44,035 nucleotides of DNA. It comes from Hyphomicrobiales bacterium. GTDB lineage: Bacteria; Pseudomonadota; Alphaproteobacteria; Rhizobiales; Beijerinckiaceae. This document shows positions 16,658 through 26,624 of the stretch, one piece after another (positions within the stretch are counted from its first letter, which is position 1; the number at the start of each line of letters is the position of its first letter). The stretch lies in contig CANGIS010000002.1 in the NCBI GenBank assembly GCA_947454055.1, forward strand, positions 1-44,035, read 5' to 3'. Both the position numbers and the translations under genes were made by a program. The notes under the pieces are model-generated. The model saw only the letters and a list, made by a program, of their open reading frames with translations. It had not been told where the DNA came from and ran no database searches.

Positions 16658-17428
16658 ATGGCGCTCGATGTGATCGATATTCGAAGCTTTTATGCCACGC
16701 CACTCGGTCGGGTGACGCGAGAGGTGCTGTCCGGCCATATCCGCAAACGATGGAATCGCACGCAATCGCTGGCCGTGCTGGGTCTGGGCTATGCGACCCC
16801 CTATCTCGATTCGTTTGTTGGCGAGGCCGAGCGGGTGATCTCGGTCATGCCTGCGCGGCAAGGGGTCGTCAACTGGCCGGCGGGACGGCCTTCCGCCAGC
16901 GTTCTGGCTTCCGCCGAAGCCCTGCCGTTTCCGAACGCTTCGATGGATCGGGTTCTCGTCATTCACGGGCTCGAAACGCAGGACAACCCGCAAGACATGC
17001 TGGGCGAAATCTGGCGCATTCTGACGCCGGGCGGCCAACTCATCATCGTAACCCCCAACCGGCGGGGATTTTGGGCGCGGGTTGATAAAACACCTTTTGG
17101 CCACGGGCAGCCCTTTTCCCGTCGGCAATTGACCGACTTGCTCCGCCAAGCCCTGTTTTCACCATCGCACTGGTCTGAAGCGCTGCACTTCCCGCCCTTT
17201 AAAGGCTCAATGCTGACCAAAACGGCTTCGGCGTGGGAAACGATGGGCGAGGTGCTATCGCTTCCCTTTGCCGGCGTGCATTTGGTGGAGGCCACCAAGT
17301 TGCTCTATCGTCCCGTCCTGATCAGTACGGCAAGGCGAAGTCGGGCAACGCTGTCCCCTATCCTGGTGCCGGCTACCAGTCCAAATTCCCGTCACGAGCC
17401 TTGGCCGCTTGACGAAAGCGCGCTCTGA
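16658..17428 (+). CDS. class I SAM-dependent methyltransferase
   Basis: A 256-residue methyltransferase. The S-adenosylmethionine site is LAVLGLGYATPYLDSF (motif I-like), with ASAEALPFPNASMDRVLVIH (motifs II and III) and MLGEIWRILTPGGQLIIVTP (motif IV region). The C-terminal half has no named domain. An AAGGA ribosome binding site precedes ATG 16658. In many Hyphomicrobiales this methyltransferase diverges from gloB exactly as here (62 bases between start codons), which hints at shared control, but its substrate is not known. It runs in the same direction as accA, 79 bases ahead. Confidence 0.88.
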   Translation: MALDVIDIRSFYATPLGRVTREVLSGHIRKRWNRTQSLAVLGLGYATPYLDSFVGEAERVISVMPARQGVVNWPAGRPSASVLASAEALPFPNASMDRVLVIHGLETQDNPQDMLGEIWRILTPGGQLIIVTPNRRGFWARVDKTPFGHGQPFSRRQLTDLLRQALFSPSHWSEALHFPPFKGSMLTKTASAWETMGEVLSLPFAGVHLVEATKLLYRPVLISTARRSRATLSPILVPATSPNSRHEPWPLDESAL

Positions 17429-17507
17429 CGTCAGAACTCAGCCCCGAACGGCGGGTAAATACGGTGGTCGATCCTGCCGCCATCCATGAAGGCCAAAGGC
17501 AAAATGA

Positions 17508-18461
17508 ATGCGCTCCTATCTCGACTTTGAAAAATCCGTCGCCGAAATCGACGCCAAGGCCGACGAATTGAGTGCCATTCTGGCAACGGGAGGGTCCCCT
17601 GCCCTTGCCGACGAAATTGGCCGGATCGAGGCGCGCGCCAAAGCGGCACTCAAAGATCTCTACGCATCGCTCACCCCCTGGCAGAAAGCCATGGTGGCCC
17701 GCCATCCGATGCGTCCGCATTTCAAAGATTACATTACGGGTCTGGTCGAGGATTTCTCCCCATTGGCCGGCGACCGCGCCTTTGGCGAAGACGAGGCCAT
17801 TGTTGCCGGTATCGGCCGTTTTCGCGGGGTTTCGGTGGCCGTTATCGGGCAGGAAAAAGGCTCGGACACGGAAAGCCGCATCCGTCACAATTTCGGCATG
17901 GCCATGCCGGAAGGCTATCGGAAAGCCGTGCGCATCATGGAAATGGCGGACCGCTTCAATCTGCCGGTCATCTCGATCGTCGATACAGCCGGCGCCTATC
18001 CGGGCATCGGGGCGGAAGAACGTGGCCAAGCCGAGGCCATTGCGCGGTCCACCGAGGCTTGTCTGGGGCTCGGCGTGCCCAATATCGCCGTGATCATTGG
18101 CGAGGGCGGATCGGGCGGCGCTGTCGCCATTGCCAGCACCAATACGGTTTTGATGCTCGAACACTCGATCTATACGGTCGCGTCGCCAGAAGCATCAGCC
18201 TCGATTTTATGGCATGATTCGTCAAAGGCACAGGAAGCCGCCACGACGATGAAAATCACGGCGCAAGATCTGCTGAAATTCGGCATTATCGACGGCATCA
18301 TCCAGGAACCCGTCGGCGGCGCCCATCGCGACAATGCGGCAGCGATCGCATCGGTGGGTGACGCCGTTGAAAAATCCTTGCAATCGCTTTCGGGCCTGAC
18401 CCCGGGCGAACTTCGCGACAAGCGTGCCGAAAAGTTTCTCGGCATTGGTCGCAAGCTGTAA
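17508..18461 (+). CDS. accA: acetyl-CoA carboxylase carboxyltransferase subunit alpha
   Basis: A 317-residue AccA, which with AccD transfers the carboxyl group from biotin to acetyl-CoA, the committed step of fatty-acid synthesis. It opens with YLDFEKSVAEIDAKADEL, the helical N-terminal region of the family. The carboxyltransferase core follows: GFRGV-type motif FRGVSVAVIGQEKG, then VDTAGAYPGIGAEERGQAEA and IGEGGSGGAVAIA. The C-terminus (LGIGRKL) is intact. ATG 17508 is the only start that keeps the frame; the ATG four bases earlier runs into a stop at once. accD is not in this window. Confidence 0.97.
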   Translation: MRSYLDFEKSVAEIDAKADELSAILATGGSPALADEIGRIEARAKAALKDLYASLTPWQKAMVARHPMRPHFKDYITGLVEDFSPLAGDRAFGEDEAIVAGIGRFRGVSVAVIGQEKGSDTESRIRHNFGMAMPEGYRKAVRIMEMADRFNLPVISIVDTAGAYPGIGAEERGQAEAIARSTEACLGLGVPNIAVIIGEGGSGGAVAIASTNTVLMLEHSIYTVASPEASASILWHDSSKAQEAATTMKITAQDLLKFGIIDGIIQEPVGGAHRDNAAAIASVGDAVEKSLQSLSGLTPGELRDKRAEKFLGIGRKL

Positions 18462-18587
18462 TCTCTTTGGAGAATGAGCGGCGCCCTCGATTTTGTCATC
18501 GGGACGGGCTATTAAGGGCTGGTAAACTACGTTTAGGGTAGGGTCGGATCGCGCGATTCGGCCGCGCCTTGTTCTCAGAGACGACCC

Positions 18588-19766
18588 ATGGCCCTGCCCC
18601 TCTTTCATCGAGTGCTTTTGTTGTCTGCCCTGTTGGTGGTGGCAGGTTGTTCCTCTTCGCCCAACCATTCGACCGTTTCGGCACGCTCCGTCACGCCCAT
18701 TCCGGCCGCAACGCTTGCCGCGATGGACCAGATCAACTCGAAACGCGATGCGCCGATCCTGATCCGGGCCTACAAAAAAGAATCCGAAATCGAAATCTGG
18801 AAACTGACCTCGTCCGGCCGATACGCTCTGATGAAGAGCTATCCGGTCTGCCGCTGGTCGGGTCAGCTCGGACCCAAGACGCGCGAAGGCGATCGTCAGG
18901 TTCCTGAAGGTTTTTATAGCGTAACGCCCGCCCAGATGAACCCGAATTCAGCGCTCTGGCTCGCCTTCAATGTCGGCTATCCGAACGCGATGGAGCGCTC
19001 ACTTGGCCGCAATGGCGGCGATATCATGGTGCATGGCACCTGCTCGTCCCGCGGGTGCTTTGCAATGACGAACGAGCAGATCGAGGAAATCTACGCGGTG
19101 ATGCGGGAGGCTTTTGCTGCGGGCCAGAAATCGGTTCAGTTCCAATCCTATCCGTTCCGGATGACGGCTGAAAACCTCGCCAAATTCCGCAATGATCCGA
19201 ACCTGCCTTTCTGGAAGAATTTGAAGGAAGGCAATGACCGGTTCGAGGTCACCAAGACGGAACCGGTCATTGGCTATTGCGGCTCGCGCTATACGTTCGG
19301 CGCAACCGAAGCGCCCGGTTGCAGCCCATCCGCAGCAACGGATCCCGCAGCCGCCGAAATCGCTGCCAAGGCGTCAGCAGACGAGGCGAAAGTTGCCGCA
19401 CTCGTCGCAAGCGGACTTCCGCCCATTCGGATGTCTTATGCCGATGGCGATCAAAACGCCGTCTTCCGCACCCCCGAGAAGCAGAAATTGCTGGAAAAAT
19501 GGGCCGCCGCCGGCGAATTGAGCCGTCCGGACGCCCTATCGGCGGTGGAAGAGACTGAAATCGATCATTTGGGCAATCCCGTGCCACGCCGAACGGCCAC
19601 CGTCACGGCCTACGCACCGCCTACGACGCCAGCGACAGATCAGGCCGATAGCGACACGTTTTTCAAGAAACTGTTCAGTACAACGGGGGAACCTCCTTCC
19701 TCATCAGACACCGTTCCGCTGACCGGACCAACCGCCGATGTGCCGCTTCCACCACGGCGCGGGTAA
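18588..19766 (+). CDS. L,D-transpeptidase family lipoprotein (YkuD domain)
   Basis: A 392-residue protein with a lipoprotein signal (LLLSALLVVAGC, lipobox cysteine at about residue 21) and a YkuD domain. H149 and C157 form the catalytic pair in VHGTCSSRGCFAM. Such enzymes make 3-3 peptidoglycan crosslinks or attach proteins to peptidoglycan; here it would act in the periplasm, tethered by lipid. The domain ends near residue 220. The tail is Ala- and Pro-rich and finishes VPLPPRRG (385-392), matching motifs in the tail of the DUF882 peptidase at 7514. It resembles the larger YafK-like group rather than the short ErfK type. Confidence 0.9.
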   Translation: MALPLFHRVLLLSALLVVAGCSSSPNHSTVSARSVTPIPAATLAAMDQINSKRDAPILIRAYKKESEIEIWKLTSSGRYALMKSYPVCRWSGQLGPKTREGDRQVPEGFYSVTPAQMNPNSALWLAFNVGYPNAMERSLGRNGGDIMVHGTCSSRGCFAMTNEQIEEIYAVMREAFAAGQKSVQFQSYPFRMTAENLAKFRNDPNLPFWKNLKEGNDRFEVTKTEPVIGYCGSRYTFGATEAPGCSPSAATDPAAAEIAAKASADEAKVAALVASGLPPIRMSYADGDQNAVFRTPEKQKLLEKWAAAGELSRPDALSAVEETEIDHLGNPVPRRTATVTAYAPPTTPATDQADSDTFFKKLFSTTGEPPSSSDTVPLTGPTADVPLPPRRG

Positions 19767-19802
19767 AAGCACGCGCGCGCCAAGGGGAAGTTACGATCGC
19801 TG

Positions 19803-20276
19803 TCAAGGCACAAGAACCGCGGTGAAAGGGCCACCTTCAATTCCACTGTTGTAACTTGTTGCGTCTTTAAAGAAAAATCCGTGCGCTGTGTAACGATCTG
19901 CCGCCAACACAATATCGCCACTGATTTTAATGCTACTCGCGACATTCGCCGTAAACGTAAATGCACAAGAGTTTATAGCCGTCAGAGCTTTAATCGTCCC
20001 AGCAGATAATGCATAAGATGAACTGGTGATACCACCTTTAGTCGTACCATCTGGATATCGATCATAACATGTACCTGTCATTGCTGCTGAGGTACCACTT
20101 GAATAAGTTATATTTAAAATACATCTCGTATTAGTACCATAAAAAGTATTCGTCTTAACCGACATCCATTTTCCGACCAGATTATTTAGGGTACAGGCAG
20201 ATGCTGTTACAGCCATAGCATTGGAGGCTGACGCGATTACCCATAACGCAGAGACTAAAAAGGATAGTTTCTTCAT
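19803..20276 (-). CDS. small secreted protein of unknown function, AT-rich
   Basis: A 157-residue protein I do not recognise. It has a clear signal peptide (MKKLSFLVSALWVIASASNA, cut near AMA-VT) and a mature part rich in Ser, Thr and alternating hydrophobic residues, suggesting an all-beta fold. The mature start, SACTLNNLVGKWMSV, loosely recalls lipocalin-like proteins (a C, then G-x-W). Further cysteines (RCIL, TGTCYD, NSCAF) could form disulfides. ATG 20276 has a strong GGGAGGG seven to nine bases upstream, which supports a real gene. GC is about 35% over 20041-20160, far below its neighbours, so it is probably acquired. It forms a pair with the next gene. Confidence 0.7.
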   Translation of the reverse strand: MKKLSFLVSALWVIASASNAMAVTASACTLNNLVGKWMSVKTNTFYGTNTRCILNITYSSGTSAAMTGTCYDRYPDGTTKGGITSSSYALSAGTIKALTAINSCAFTFTANVASSIKISGDIVLAADRYTAHGFFFKDATSYNSGIEGGPFTAVLVP

Positions 20277-20436
20277 ACTCAAACCCTCCCAAAGCACTGA
20301 ACCGAAGATATGAGCACTTTATAAAAAAATATTCATATAGCAAGCTGACGGGGAATCAGCGTGCATCTTTCCACCCGCCACACGATGACACAAGACATGC
20401 CATTTCGGAGCGCTGAAGCGAGCCGATCAAGCGGTT

Positions 20437-20862
20437 CTATACTTTCTTAAGGACATAGGTTGTAGGCGCCCAATATTGCTGGCCAGCAGTACCGCCTCTG
20501 ACGATCAATGTGATCGTAGCTCCGCCATCCGCTACACTGTAAAAAAAGGTCAACGTTGTACTGGCGGTCAAAGTACCCGTACAAGTGGTTGTACTGAACG
20601 TATTATTGATAGGTGGAACCACAAAACTTCTTGCATAATTACCACCGCTTGTTGAAGATCCGGTATCATTGACGGTCATCATGCCAGTTGATGCAACCGT
20701 GATACTAAATATTTCCTCAGAATACACCAACTCCGAGGAACCATTATTAATAATTGGCCCTCCGCCACCGCCAACATAGGTTCCAACAGGCTTTGTACAG
20801 GCAGCAAAGGCGGGAGAAGCGATGATGGATGCCACTACACCAATAACGATACGTTTTTTCAC
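20437..20862 (-). CDS. small secreted protein of unknown function, AT-rich
   Basis: A 141-residue protein I do not recognise. I start it at GTG 20862, seven bases after GAGGT: this gives a textbook signal peptide (MKKRIVIGVVASIIASPAFA, cut before ACTKP). An in-frame ATG at 20904 or TTG/ATG further up would bury the signal in a longer tail without a ribosome binding site. The mature protein starts ACTKPVGTYVGGGGG and is rich in Thr, Ser and Gly with alternating strand-like segments (TCTGTLTASTTLTFFYS). Its layout (early Cys-Thr, G-x-aromatic, then Ser/Thr strands and a further Cys) parallels the next gene downstream, so they may be distant paralogues. Confidence 0.65.
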   Translation of the reverse strand: MKKRIVIGVVASIIASPAFAACTKPVGTYVGGGGGPIINNGSSELVYSEEIFSITVASTGMMTVNDTGSSTSGGNYARSFVVPPINNTFSTTTCTGTLTASTTLTFFYSVADGGATITLIVRGGTAGQQYWAPTTYVLKKV

Positions 20863-21399
20863 CTGAACGACCTCTACTTTTTCACTCGAATAACGCTGAT
20901 TCATACGAGCTGACGCCCAACTCTCGGCTGCATAGCTAAACACGTCTTGATCGGTGGCCATGCGCCTGACTTATCAATTTTTAGCCCGCAGCTTTACTCT
21001 TCATTACCACCATTCATACCTATCTGGCGAAAATTATCATAGCCACACGCCTTCTAGAATAATGGAAATACCAAAACCTGCCCTTGAAATACCGAAGGCG
21101 CGCCAATAGTCCCTATCGAATGAGGCGTCTTTGGCGTTGCCTCCAATCGGAGAGGTGAACGAGGTGGTCATCGAGTATGATCTAGAAATGTAAGTGGGAT
21201 CCGAACGCGAAAAATCTCGACGGATGATCGCACTCAGATTGCGCCGTTTGCTGGCGTCGTTAGGGCCAGAGCAGGGCGGTGATGGCGGCAAGCATGGGTA
21301 GGAATACTGCAGCACGGCCATCGAAGCAGCCGTATCGTCCTGCGCTCGCTTATCGGCAAGACATCAGGACGATCGACTCATGCATTGTCCTTCATCAAC
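20863..21399. other. gap between the secreted-protein islet and secA, no supportable gene
   Basis: This 537-base stretch carries the upstream region of the 20437-20862 gene and then a segment returning to higher GC from about 21100. A 94-codon minus-strand frame (21037-21321) has no ribosome binding site, domain or plausible composition, and a plus-strand frame starting at 21279 runs on antisense into secA. The segment at 21240-21380 could be a decayed gene or element end, but I cannot identify it. Confidence 0.5.
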
Positions 21400-24174
21400 T
21401 CAAGCCAACACGCCATGGCAGTGCTTGTATTTCTTGCCGGAACCGCACGGGCACACTTCGTTGCGGCCGACACGCCCCCAGGTGGAAGGATCGTTGGGAT
21501 TGCGCACGGGTACCGGAGCCGGACTTGCGAAGGCAAGGCCCGCAAAGGCCTCTTCGTTTTCACCTGTCACCGGGTCGGCATGGATCATTTCCATCACCGG
21601 CGGTGGCGGAGGCGAAGGGGCCTGGAAGGTGACCTCGATCCGCATCAGCTGACCCGTCACCTGCTCGCGCAAATGGGTCACCAGGCCGTTGAACAGATCA
21701 AAGGCTTCCTGCTTGTATTCATTGAGCGGATCGCGCTGGGCGTAGCCGCGCCAGCCGATGACCTGACGCAGATGGTCGAGGGTGACAAGGTGCTCGCGCC
21801 ACAAATGATCCAGCGTTTGCAGCAGCACCTGCTTTTCGACATAGGTCATCACATCCGGCGTATTTTTTTCGATCCGGCGGGCATAGCCCTGGTCGGACGC
21901 GGTGCGCAGCCGCTCGCGCAGCTCCTCATCCGCAATACCCTCTTCCTTGGCCCAATCGGCCACCGGAAGATTGAGACCCAACGCCTTTGAAACACCGTCT
22001 TCCAAGGCCGGCACATCCCATTGCTCGGGATAGGCCCCTTCCGGAATGCTTTTGGCCACCAGATCGTCGAGCACGGCATGGCGCATTTCGTCGATCGTCT
22101 CGCGGACGCTCTCTTCAGCCATGAATTCACGGCGCTGCTCGAACACGACCTTGCGCTGGTCATTCATGACGTCGTCATATTTCAGGATGTTCTTGCGGAT
22201 ATCGAAATTGCGCGCCTCGACCTTTTGCTGCGCCTTCTCGATCGCCTTGTTGATCCAGGGATGGATGATCGCCTCATCCTCGCCCAGACCCAGCTTCTGC
22301 AACATGCCGTCCATACGGTCGGACCCGAAGATCCGCATCAGATCGTCTTGCAAGGACAGATAGAATTTCGACCGGCCCGGATCGCCCTGACGGCCGGAGC
22401 GGCCGCGCAGCTGGTTATCGATACGGCGACTCTCATGCCGCTCGGTGCCGACCACATAGAGACCACCCGCCTGCAATGCCTTTTGCTTCAACTCGGCCAC
22501 TTCCGTGCGGATCGCCGCTTCGGCAGCATCGCGTGCAGCGCCTTCCGGCATATTCACAAGCTCATGGCGGATCCGCATGGCGATGTTGCCGCCAAGCTGA
22601 ATATCCGTGCCGCGACCGGCCATATTGGTGGCAATCGTCACCGCGCCCGGCACACCGGCTTGTGCGACAATATAGGCTTCCTGCTCGTGGAAACGCGCAT
22701 TCAGGATCGCAAAGGTCTTGGAGGGCTTACCGGTCCGCGCTGATTCATATAGCGGCAACAGCGCTTTCGGATCGGTAAAGTCGATCATCGTGTAGCCGTG
22801 CTTTTCCAGCGCCTCGCCGAGATGTTCCGATTTCTCGATGGAGGTTGTGCCGACCAGAATGGGTTGGCTCTTTTCAACAGCGGCTTCAATCTCGCGGATA
22901 ATCGCGCGGTATTTTTCATCCGCCGTACGATAGACCTCATCATCCTCGTCGAGACGGGAAACGGCAAGGTTGGTCGGAATTTCGACCACATCCAGCTTGT
23001 AGATATCCATGAATTCGTCGGCTTCGGTCGCCGCCGTTCCGGTCATTCCGGCAAGCTTGTTATAGAGCCGGAAATAATTCTGGAACGTAATCGAAGCGAG
23101 CGTCTGGTTTTCGGGCTGGATGGCGACATGTTCTTTCGCCTCCAGCGCCTGATGCAGGCCTTCCGAATAACGGCGACCGGGCATCATGCGGCCGGTGAAT
23201 TCGTCGATAATGACGACCTCATCGTTGCGGACGATGTAATCCTTGTCGCGCTGGAACAGCGAATGGGCACGCAGCGCCTGGTTGACGTGGTGAACCAGCG
23301 TCGCATTCGTCGCATCGTAGAGCGAACCTTCTTTCAGAAGCCCCACTTCGGCCAGCAACTCCTCGATCCGCTCATTGCCCGCTTCCGTCAGCGAAACCGA
23401 GCGTTGCTTCTCGTCCAGATCATAATGCTCGCGTGTCAGACGCGGAATGATCACGTCAATCGCGTTGTACAGCTCCGAGCGGTCATCGAGCGGGCCCGAA
23501 ATGATCAAGGGCGTGCGCGCTTCATCGACCAGAATCGAATCCACCTCGTCGACAATCGCGAAATTGTGGCCGCGCTGCACCATCTGCGCGAGCTCGTATT
23601 TCATATTGTCACGCAGATAATCGAAGCCGAACTCGTTATTGGTGCCGTATGTAATGTCGGCCGCATAAGCGGCGGCGCGCTCGGCATCGTCCAAACCATG
23701 CACGATCACACCGGTCGTCAGACCCAAAAAGCGATAAACCTGCCCCATCCACTCCGAATCGCGGCGGGCCAGATAGTCGTTGACGGTGATGACATGGACG
23801 CCTTTGCCCGACAGCGCATTGAGATAGGTCGCAAGCGTTGCGACCAGCGTTTTGCCTTCGCCGGTCTTCATTTCGGCGATAGAGCCTTCATGCAACACCA
23901 TACCGCCGATCAGCTGCACATCGAAATGGCGCTGCCCCAAAACGCGCTTGGCCGCTTCGCGAACGGTGGCAAAGGCAGGGATCAGAATCTCGTCCAGCGA
24001 GGTACCGGCTGCAATCTGGGCACGAAAAGCGTCGGTGCGGGCGCGCAATTCATCGTCGGACAGCACCGCGACGTCGCTTTCCAGCGCATTGATGGCCTGA
24101 ACCTTGGGAGCGAATGTCTTCAGTCTGCGGTCATTGGCCGAGCCGAAAATCTTTTTGGCAAGTGCGCCGAACAT
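21400..24174 (-). CDS. secA: preprotein translocase ATPase subunit SecA
   Basis: A 924-residue SecA, the motor that drives proteins through SecYEG. All parts are present: Walker [14 protein letters not shown] at about residue 105, the DEAD-type [20 protein letters not shown], the preprotein crosslinking domain, the second nucleotide-binding fold ([32 protein letters not shown]) and the C-terminal zinc tail [16 protein letters not shown] that binds SecB. ATG 24174 ([10 protein letters not shown]) has AAGGG seven bases upstream; the frame's upstream start at 24198 would add eight unusual residues. It diverges from the parvulin gene across a 270-base gap, the usual arrangement in this group. Confidence 0.98.
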   Translation of the reverse strand: MFGALAKKIFGSANDRRLKTFAPKVQAINALESDVAVLSDDELRARTDAFRAQIAAGTSLDEILIPAFATVREAAKRVLGQRHFDVQLIGGMVLHEGSIAEMKTGEGKTLVATLATYLNALSGKGVHVITVNDYLARRDSEWMGQVYRFLGLTTGVIVHGLDDAERAAAYAADITYGTNNEFGFDYLRDNMKYELAQMVQRGHNFAIVDEVDSILVDEARTPLIISGPLDDRSELYNAIDVIIPRLTREHYDLDEKQRSVSLTEAGNERIEELLAEVGLLKEGSLYDATNATLVHHVNQALRAHSLFQRDKDYIVRNDEVVIIDEFTGRMMPGRRYSEGLHQALEAKEHVAIQPENQTLASITFQNYFRLYNKLAGMTGTAATEADEFMDIYKLDVVEIPTNLAVSRLDEDDEVYRTADEKYRAIIREIEAAVEKSQPILVGTTSIEKSEHLGEALEKHGYTMIDFTDPKALLPLYESARTGKPSKTFAILNARFHEQEAYIVAQAGVPGAVTIATNMAGRGTDIQLGGNIAMRIRHELVNMPEGAARDAAEAAIRTEVAELKQKALQAGGLYVVGTERHESRRIDNQLRGRSGRQGDPGRSKFYLSLQDDLMRIFGSDRMDGMLQKLGLGEDEAIIHPWINKAIEKAQQKVEARNFDIRKNILKYDDVMNDQRKVVFEQRREFMAEESVRETIDEMRHAVLDDLVAKSIPEGAYPEQWDVPALEDGVSKALGLNLPVADWAKEEGIADEELRERLRTASDQGYARRIEKNTPDVMTYVEKQVLLQTLDHLWREHLVTLDHLRQVIGWRGYAQRDPLNEYKQEAFDLFNGLVTHLREQVTGQLMRIEVTFQAPSPPPPPVMEMIHADPVTGENEEAFAGLAFASPAPVPVRNPNDPSTWGRVGRNEVCPCGSGKKYKHCHGVLA

Positions 24175-24235
24175 CGAATACCCTTTATCAATCGTCATGC
24201 CGAGCAGCGCCCATCCGAAAGCGTCCGGACGTGCT

Positions 24236-24249
24236 GCAAATTAATTTGC
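24236..24249. other. 14-base perfect palindrome between secA and the parvulin gene
   Basis: GCAAATTAATTTGC is a perfect 14-base palindrome, 62 bases before the secA start codon. A second perfect palindrome, CGTCCGGACG, lies at 24222-24231. The first has the size and symmetry of a dimeric repressor's site, but no regulator can be named and chance cannot be excluded. Confidence 0.35.
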
Positions 24250-24444
24250 GCCCTCTATAGCCGCAAAAATTGTCCAAAGCGACCTTCGTAGACGAGTTCG
24301 CTGCAAAGAATTTGGTCGAACATATTCTATAAATAGGGGCGAAACCATTTTTTTCAAACCCAAGCGTCAGCAACGCTTGCAAGCGGCGTCAGGTTCCGTC
24401 ATGGCTTCCTCCATTCAACGCTTGCACCTCTAAAGGAATCGCCG

Positions 24445-25302
24445 ATGACTTCTTCTACGCGTTTGTTGCGTTTTGCCGTTTTGTTCCTTGGTCTGACCGC
24501 CTTGGCGGCACACGCGCCTGTTCAGGCGGCCAATGCGCCCGATCACGTTGTGGCCAAGGTCAATGGCACCGACATCACCGAGGCCGATATTACAACGGCG
24601 CTTGGCGATCTGGGAGATTCGATCCAGCAAATCCCCGAAGAGCAGCGTCGCGAATATGCCATCACCTATCTCGCCGATGTCCGCATTGGTGCGAAAGCGG
24701 CGCGCGATGCCAAGCTCACCGATGACGCCGATTTCAAGCGCCGGCTGGATTACATGACCGACCGGATGCTGTTTGAAGAATATAGCGCGGCCCAATCGAA
24801 AAAGATCGTCACGCTCGACGCCATGAAGGCCTTATATGCCGATACCGTGAAAAATCTGAAGCCGGAGACCGAAATCCGCGCCAGCCACATTCTGGTCGAA
24901 ACCGAAGATCAGGCCAAAGACATCGTCAAGCGGCTAAAGGCCGGCGAAGATTTCGCCAAACTTGCAGCCGAACTCTCGAAAGACCCGGGTTCGGGCAAAC
25001 AGGGCGGCGATCTCGGCTTTTTCACCAAAGAACGCATGGTGCCAGAGTTTTCAACCGCCGCTTTCGCGCTTGAAAAAGATCAGATTTCCGATCCCGTCAA
25101 AAGCCAGTTCGGCTATCATGTGATCAAATTGGTCGATAAGCGCGAAAAGCCCGTCCCCGGTTTCGAGGAGGTCAAGGACCAGATCGAGCAATTCATGCTC
25201 CGTCGCGCCCAGCAGGAAACCATCCAGACCTTGCGGACCTCGGCCAAAATCGACCGGATTGATCCGCCGGCTGCACCGGCACCGGCTCCTGCAGCCCAAT
25301 AA
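24445..25302 (+). CDS. periplasmic peptidylprolyl isomerase (parvulin/PrsA-SurA type)
   Basis: A 285-residue exported foldase. A signal peptide (LLRFAVLFLGLTALAAHAP, cut near VQA) precedes a SurA-like N-terminal helical segment (VVAKVNGTDITEADI onward). A single rotamase domain follows: IRASHILVETEDQAKDIVKR, then SKDPGSGKQGGDLGFF, MVPEFSTAAFAL and SQFGYHVIKLVDKR. It likely catalyses cis-trans isomerisation of proline bonds in outer-membrane or periplasmic proteins. The C-terminus is an Ala-Pro tail. Its place between secA and argJ is conserved in many Hyphomicrobiales and suits a role in handling SecA-exported clients. Confidence 0.92.
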   Translation: MTSSTRLLRFAVLFLGLTALAAHAPVQAANAPDHVVAKVNGTDITEADITTALGDLGDSIQQIPEEQRREYAITYLADVRIGAKAARDAKLTDDADFKRRLDYMTDRMLFEEYSAAQSKKIVTLDAMKALYADTVKNLKPETEIRASHILVETEDQAKDIVKRLKAGEDFAKLAAELSKDPGSGKQGGDLGFFTKERMVPEFSTAAFALEKDQISDPVKSQFGYHVIKLVDKREKPVPGFEEVKDQIEQFMLRRAQQETIQTLRTSAKIDRIDPPAAPAPAPAAQ

Positions 25303-25344
25303 TGGCATAGTTTTCGAAAACCGCCCGAACCTGCGGAGCTTCCC

Positions 25345-26586
25345 ATGTCAACGACCGTCTCGCCGCTTGCCCCTGCCTCATACCCAGACCTTCCCGTGAT
25401 CGAGGGGGTCTCGTTTGCGACCGCCTCGGCGGGGATCAAATATCAAGGCCGCACCGATGTGCTGCTGGTGGGTCTGGTGAAGGGAACACAAGCGGCGGGC
25501 GTGTTTACCCGCTCCAAATGCCCCTCGGCACCGGTAGATTGGTGCCGGGACGTCCTTAAATCCGGCAAAGCGCGTGGCTTGTTGGTCAATTCCGGCAATG
25601 CCAACGCCTTTACCGGTAAAGCGGGCAAGGAAACGGTCAAAAAGACCGCTGCCCTTGCCGCCGAGGCGCTAGGCTGCAAGCCGCGCGAGATTGTTCTGGC
25701 CTCGACCGGCGTGATCGGCGAGCCGCTGGATGCCTCGAAATTCGACGGTCCGCTGCAAAAAGCTGCCAAAAAGCTGAAGCCCACGCCTTGGATTGAACCC
25801 GCCAAGGCGATCATGACCACGGATACTTATCCGAAGGTCGCAACCATTACCGCCGATCTGGATGGCGTAACCGTCACCATCAACGGCATCGCCAAAGGCG
25901 CGGGCATGATCGCGCCCGATATGGCGACCATGCTGTCCTTCGTGTTCACCGACGCCCCGATCGGGCACGAAGCGCTGCAATCGCTGCTGTCCAAGGGCAC
26001 GGCAACCTCGTTCAATGCCATCACGGTCGACAGCGACACCTCGACCTCCGATACGCTGATCCTGTTTGCGACGGGTGCGGCCGAGAAGCGCGGCGCACCG
26101 CGCATCGAGAAGGCCTCCGACAAGCGTTTGGCCGGTTTCCGCGCCGCGCTCGATGGGATGCTCACCAATTTGGCCCATCAGGTCGTTAAAGACGGCGAAG
26201 GCGCACGGCATTTTGTGTCGATCACCGTCAATGGCGCCAAAAGCACGGCATCAGCCAAGAAAATCGCCAAATCGGTGGCTGATTCTCCGCTTCTCAAAAC
26301 TGCGATTGCGGGTGAAGACGCCAATTGGGGCCGCATTGTTGCTGCCGTCGGCAAAGCAGGCGAACCCGCCGATCGTGACAAGCTCTCGATTTCCTTCGGC
26401 GGCATCCGTGTAGCCCACAAAGGCGCCCGCGACCCGTCTTATGACGAGGCGAAGGTCTCAGCCCTGATGAAAAATCAGGCAATCGACATCGGGATCGATA
26501 TTGGCCTTGGAAAAGGCCAGTTCACGGTCTGGACCTGCGATCTCACGAAAGAGTATGTCGAAATCAACGGCGACTACAGAAGCTGA
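25345..26586 (+). CDS. argJ: bifunctional glutamate N-acetyltransferase/amino-acid acetyltransferase
   Basis: A 413-residue ArgJ, which transfers the acetyl group from N-acetylornithine to glutamate and so recycles acetyl groups in arginine synthesis; some versions also use acetyl-CoA. The self-cleavage site is [12 protein letters not shown], with the nucleophile Thr195 becoming the N-terminus of the beta chain. The flanking motifs [28 protein letters not shown] and [16 protein letters not shown] are intact. ATG 25345 has GGAG seven bases upstream. argH lies 6 kb downstream in a separate unit. Unusually it is followed by purSQL rather than a mutT gene. Confidence 0.96.
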   Translation: MSTTVSPLAPASYPDLPVIEGVSFATASAGIKYQGRTDVLLVGLVKGTQAAGVFTRSKCPSAPVDWCRDVLKSGKARGLLVNSGNANAFTGKAGKETVKKTAALAAEALGCKPREIVLASTGVIGEPLDASKFDGPLQKAAKKLKPTPWIEPAKAIMTTDTYPKVATITADLDGVTVTINGIAKGAGMIAPDMATMLSFVFTDAPIGHEALQSLLSKGTATSFNAITVDSDTSTSDTLILFATGAAEKRGAPRIEKASDKRLAGFRAALDGMLTNLAHQVVKDGEGARHFVSITVNGAKSTASAKKIAKSVADSPLLKTAIAGEDANWGRIVAAVGKAGEPADRDKLSISFGGIRVAHKGARDPSYDEAKVSALMKNQAIDIGIDIGLGKGQFTVWTCDLTKEYVEINGDYRS

Positions 26587-26624
26587 GTCGTCCATCCCGG
26601 AAGCCTTTTATCAGTGAGTTTGCC

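Noticed and set aside
21037-21321. 94-codon minus-strand frame before secA
   Set aside because: No ribosome binding site, signal peptide or domain. A decayed element is possible, but I could not identify one.
22798-24291. 497-codon plus-strand frame opposite secA
   Set aside because: It is the mirror of a complete, conserved secA, has a His/Arg/Asp-rich composition typical of antisense frames in GC-rich DNA, and has no recognisable domain.
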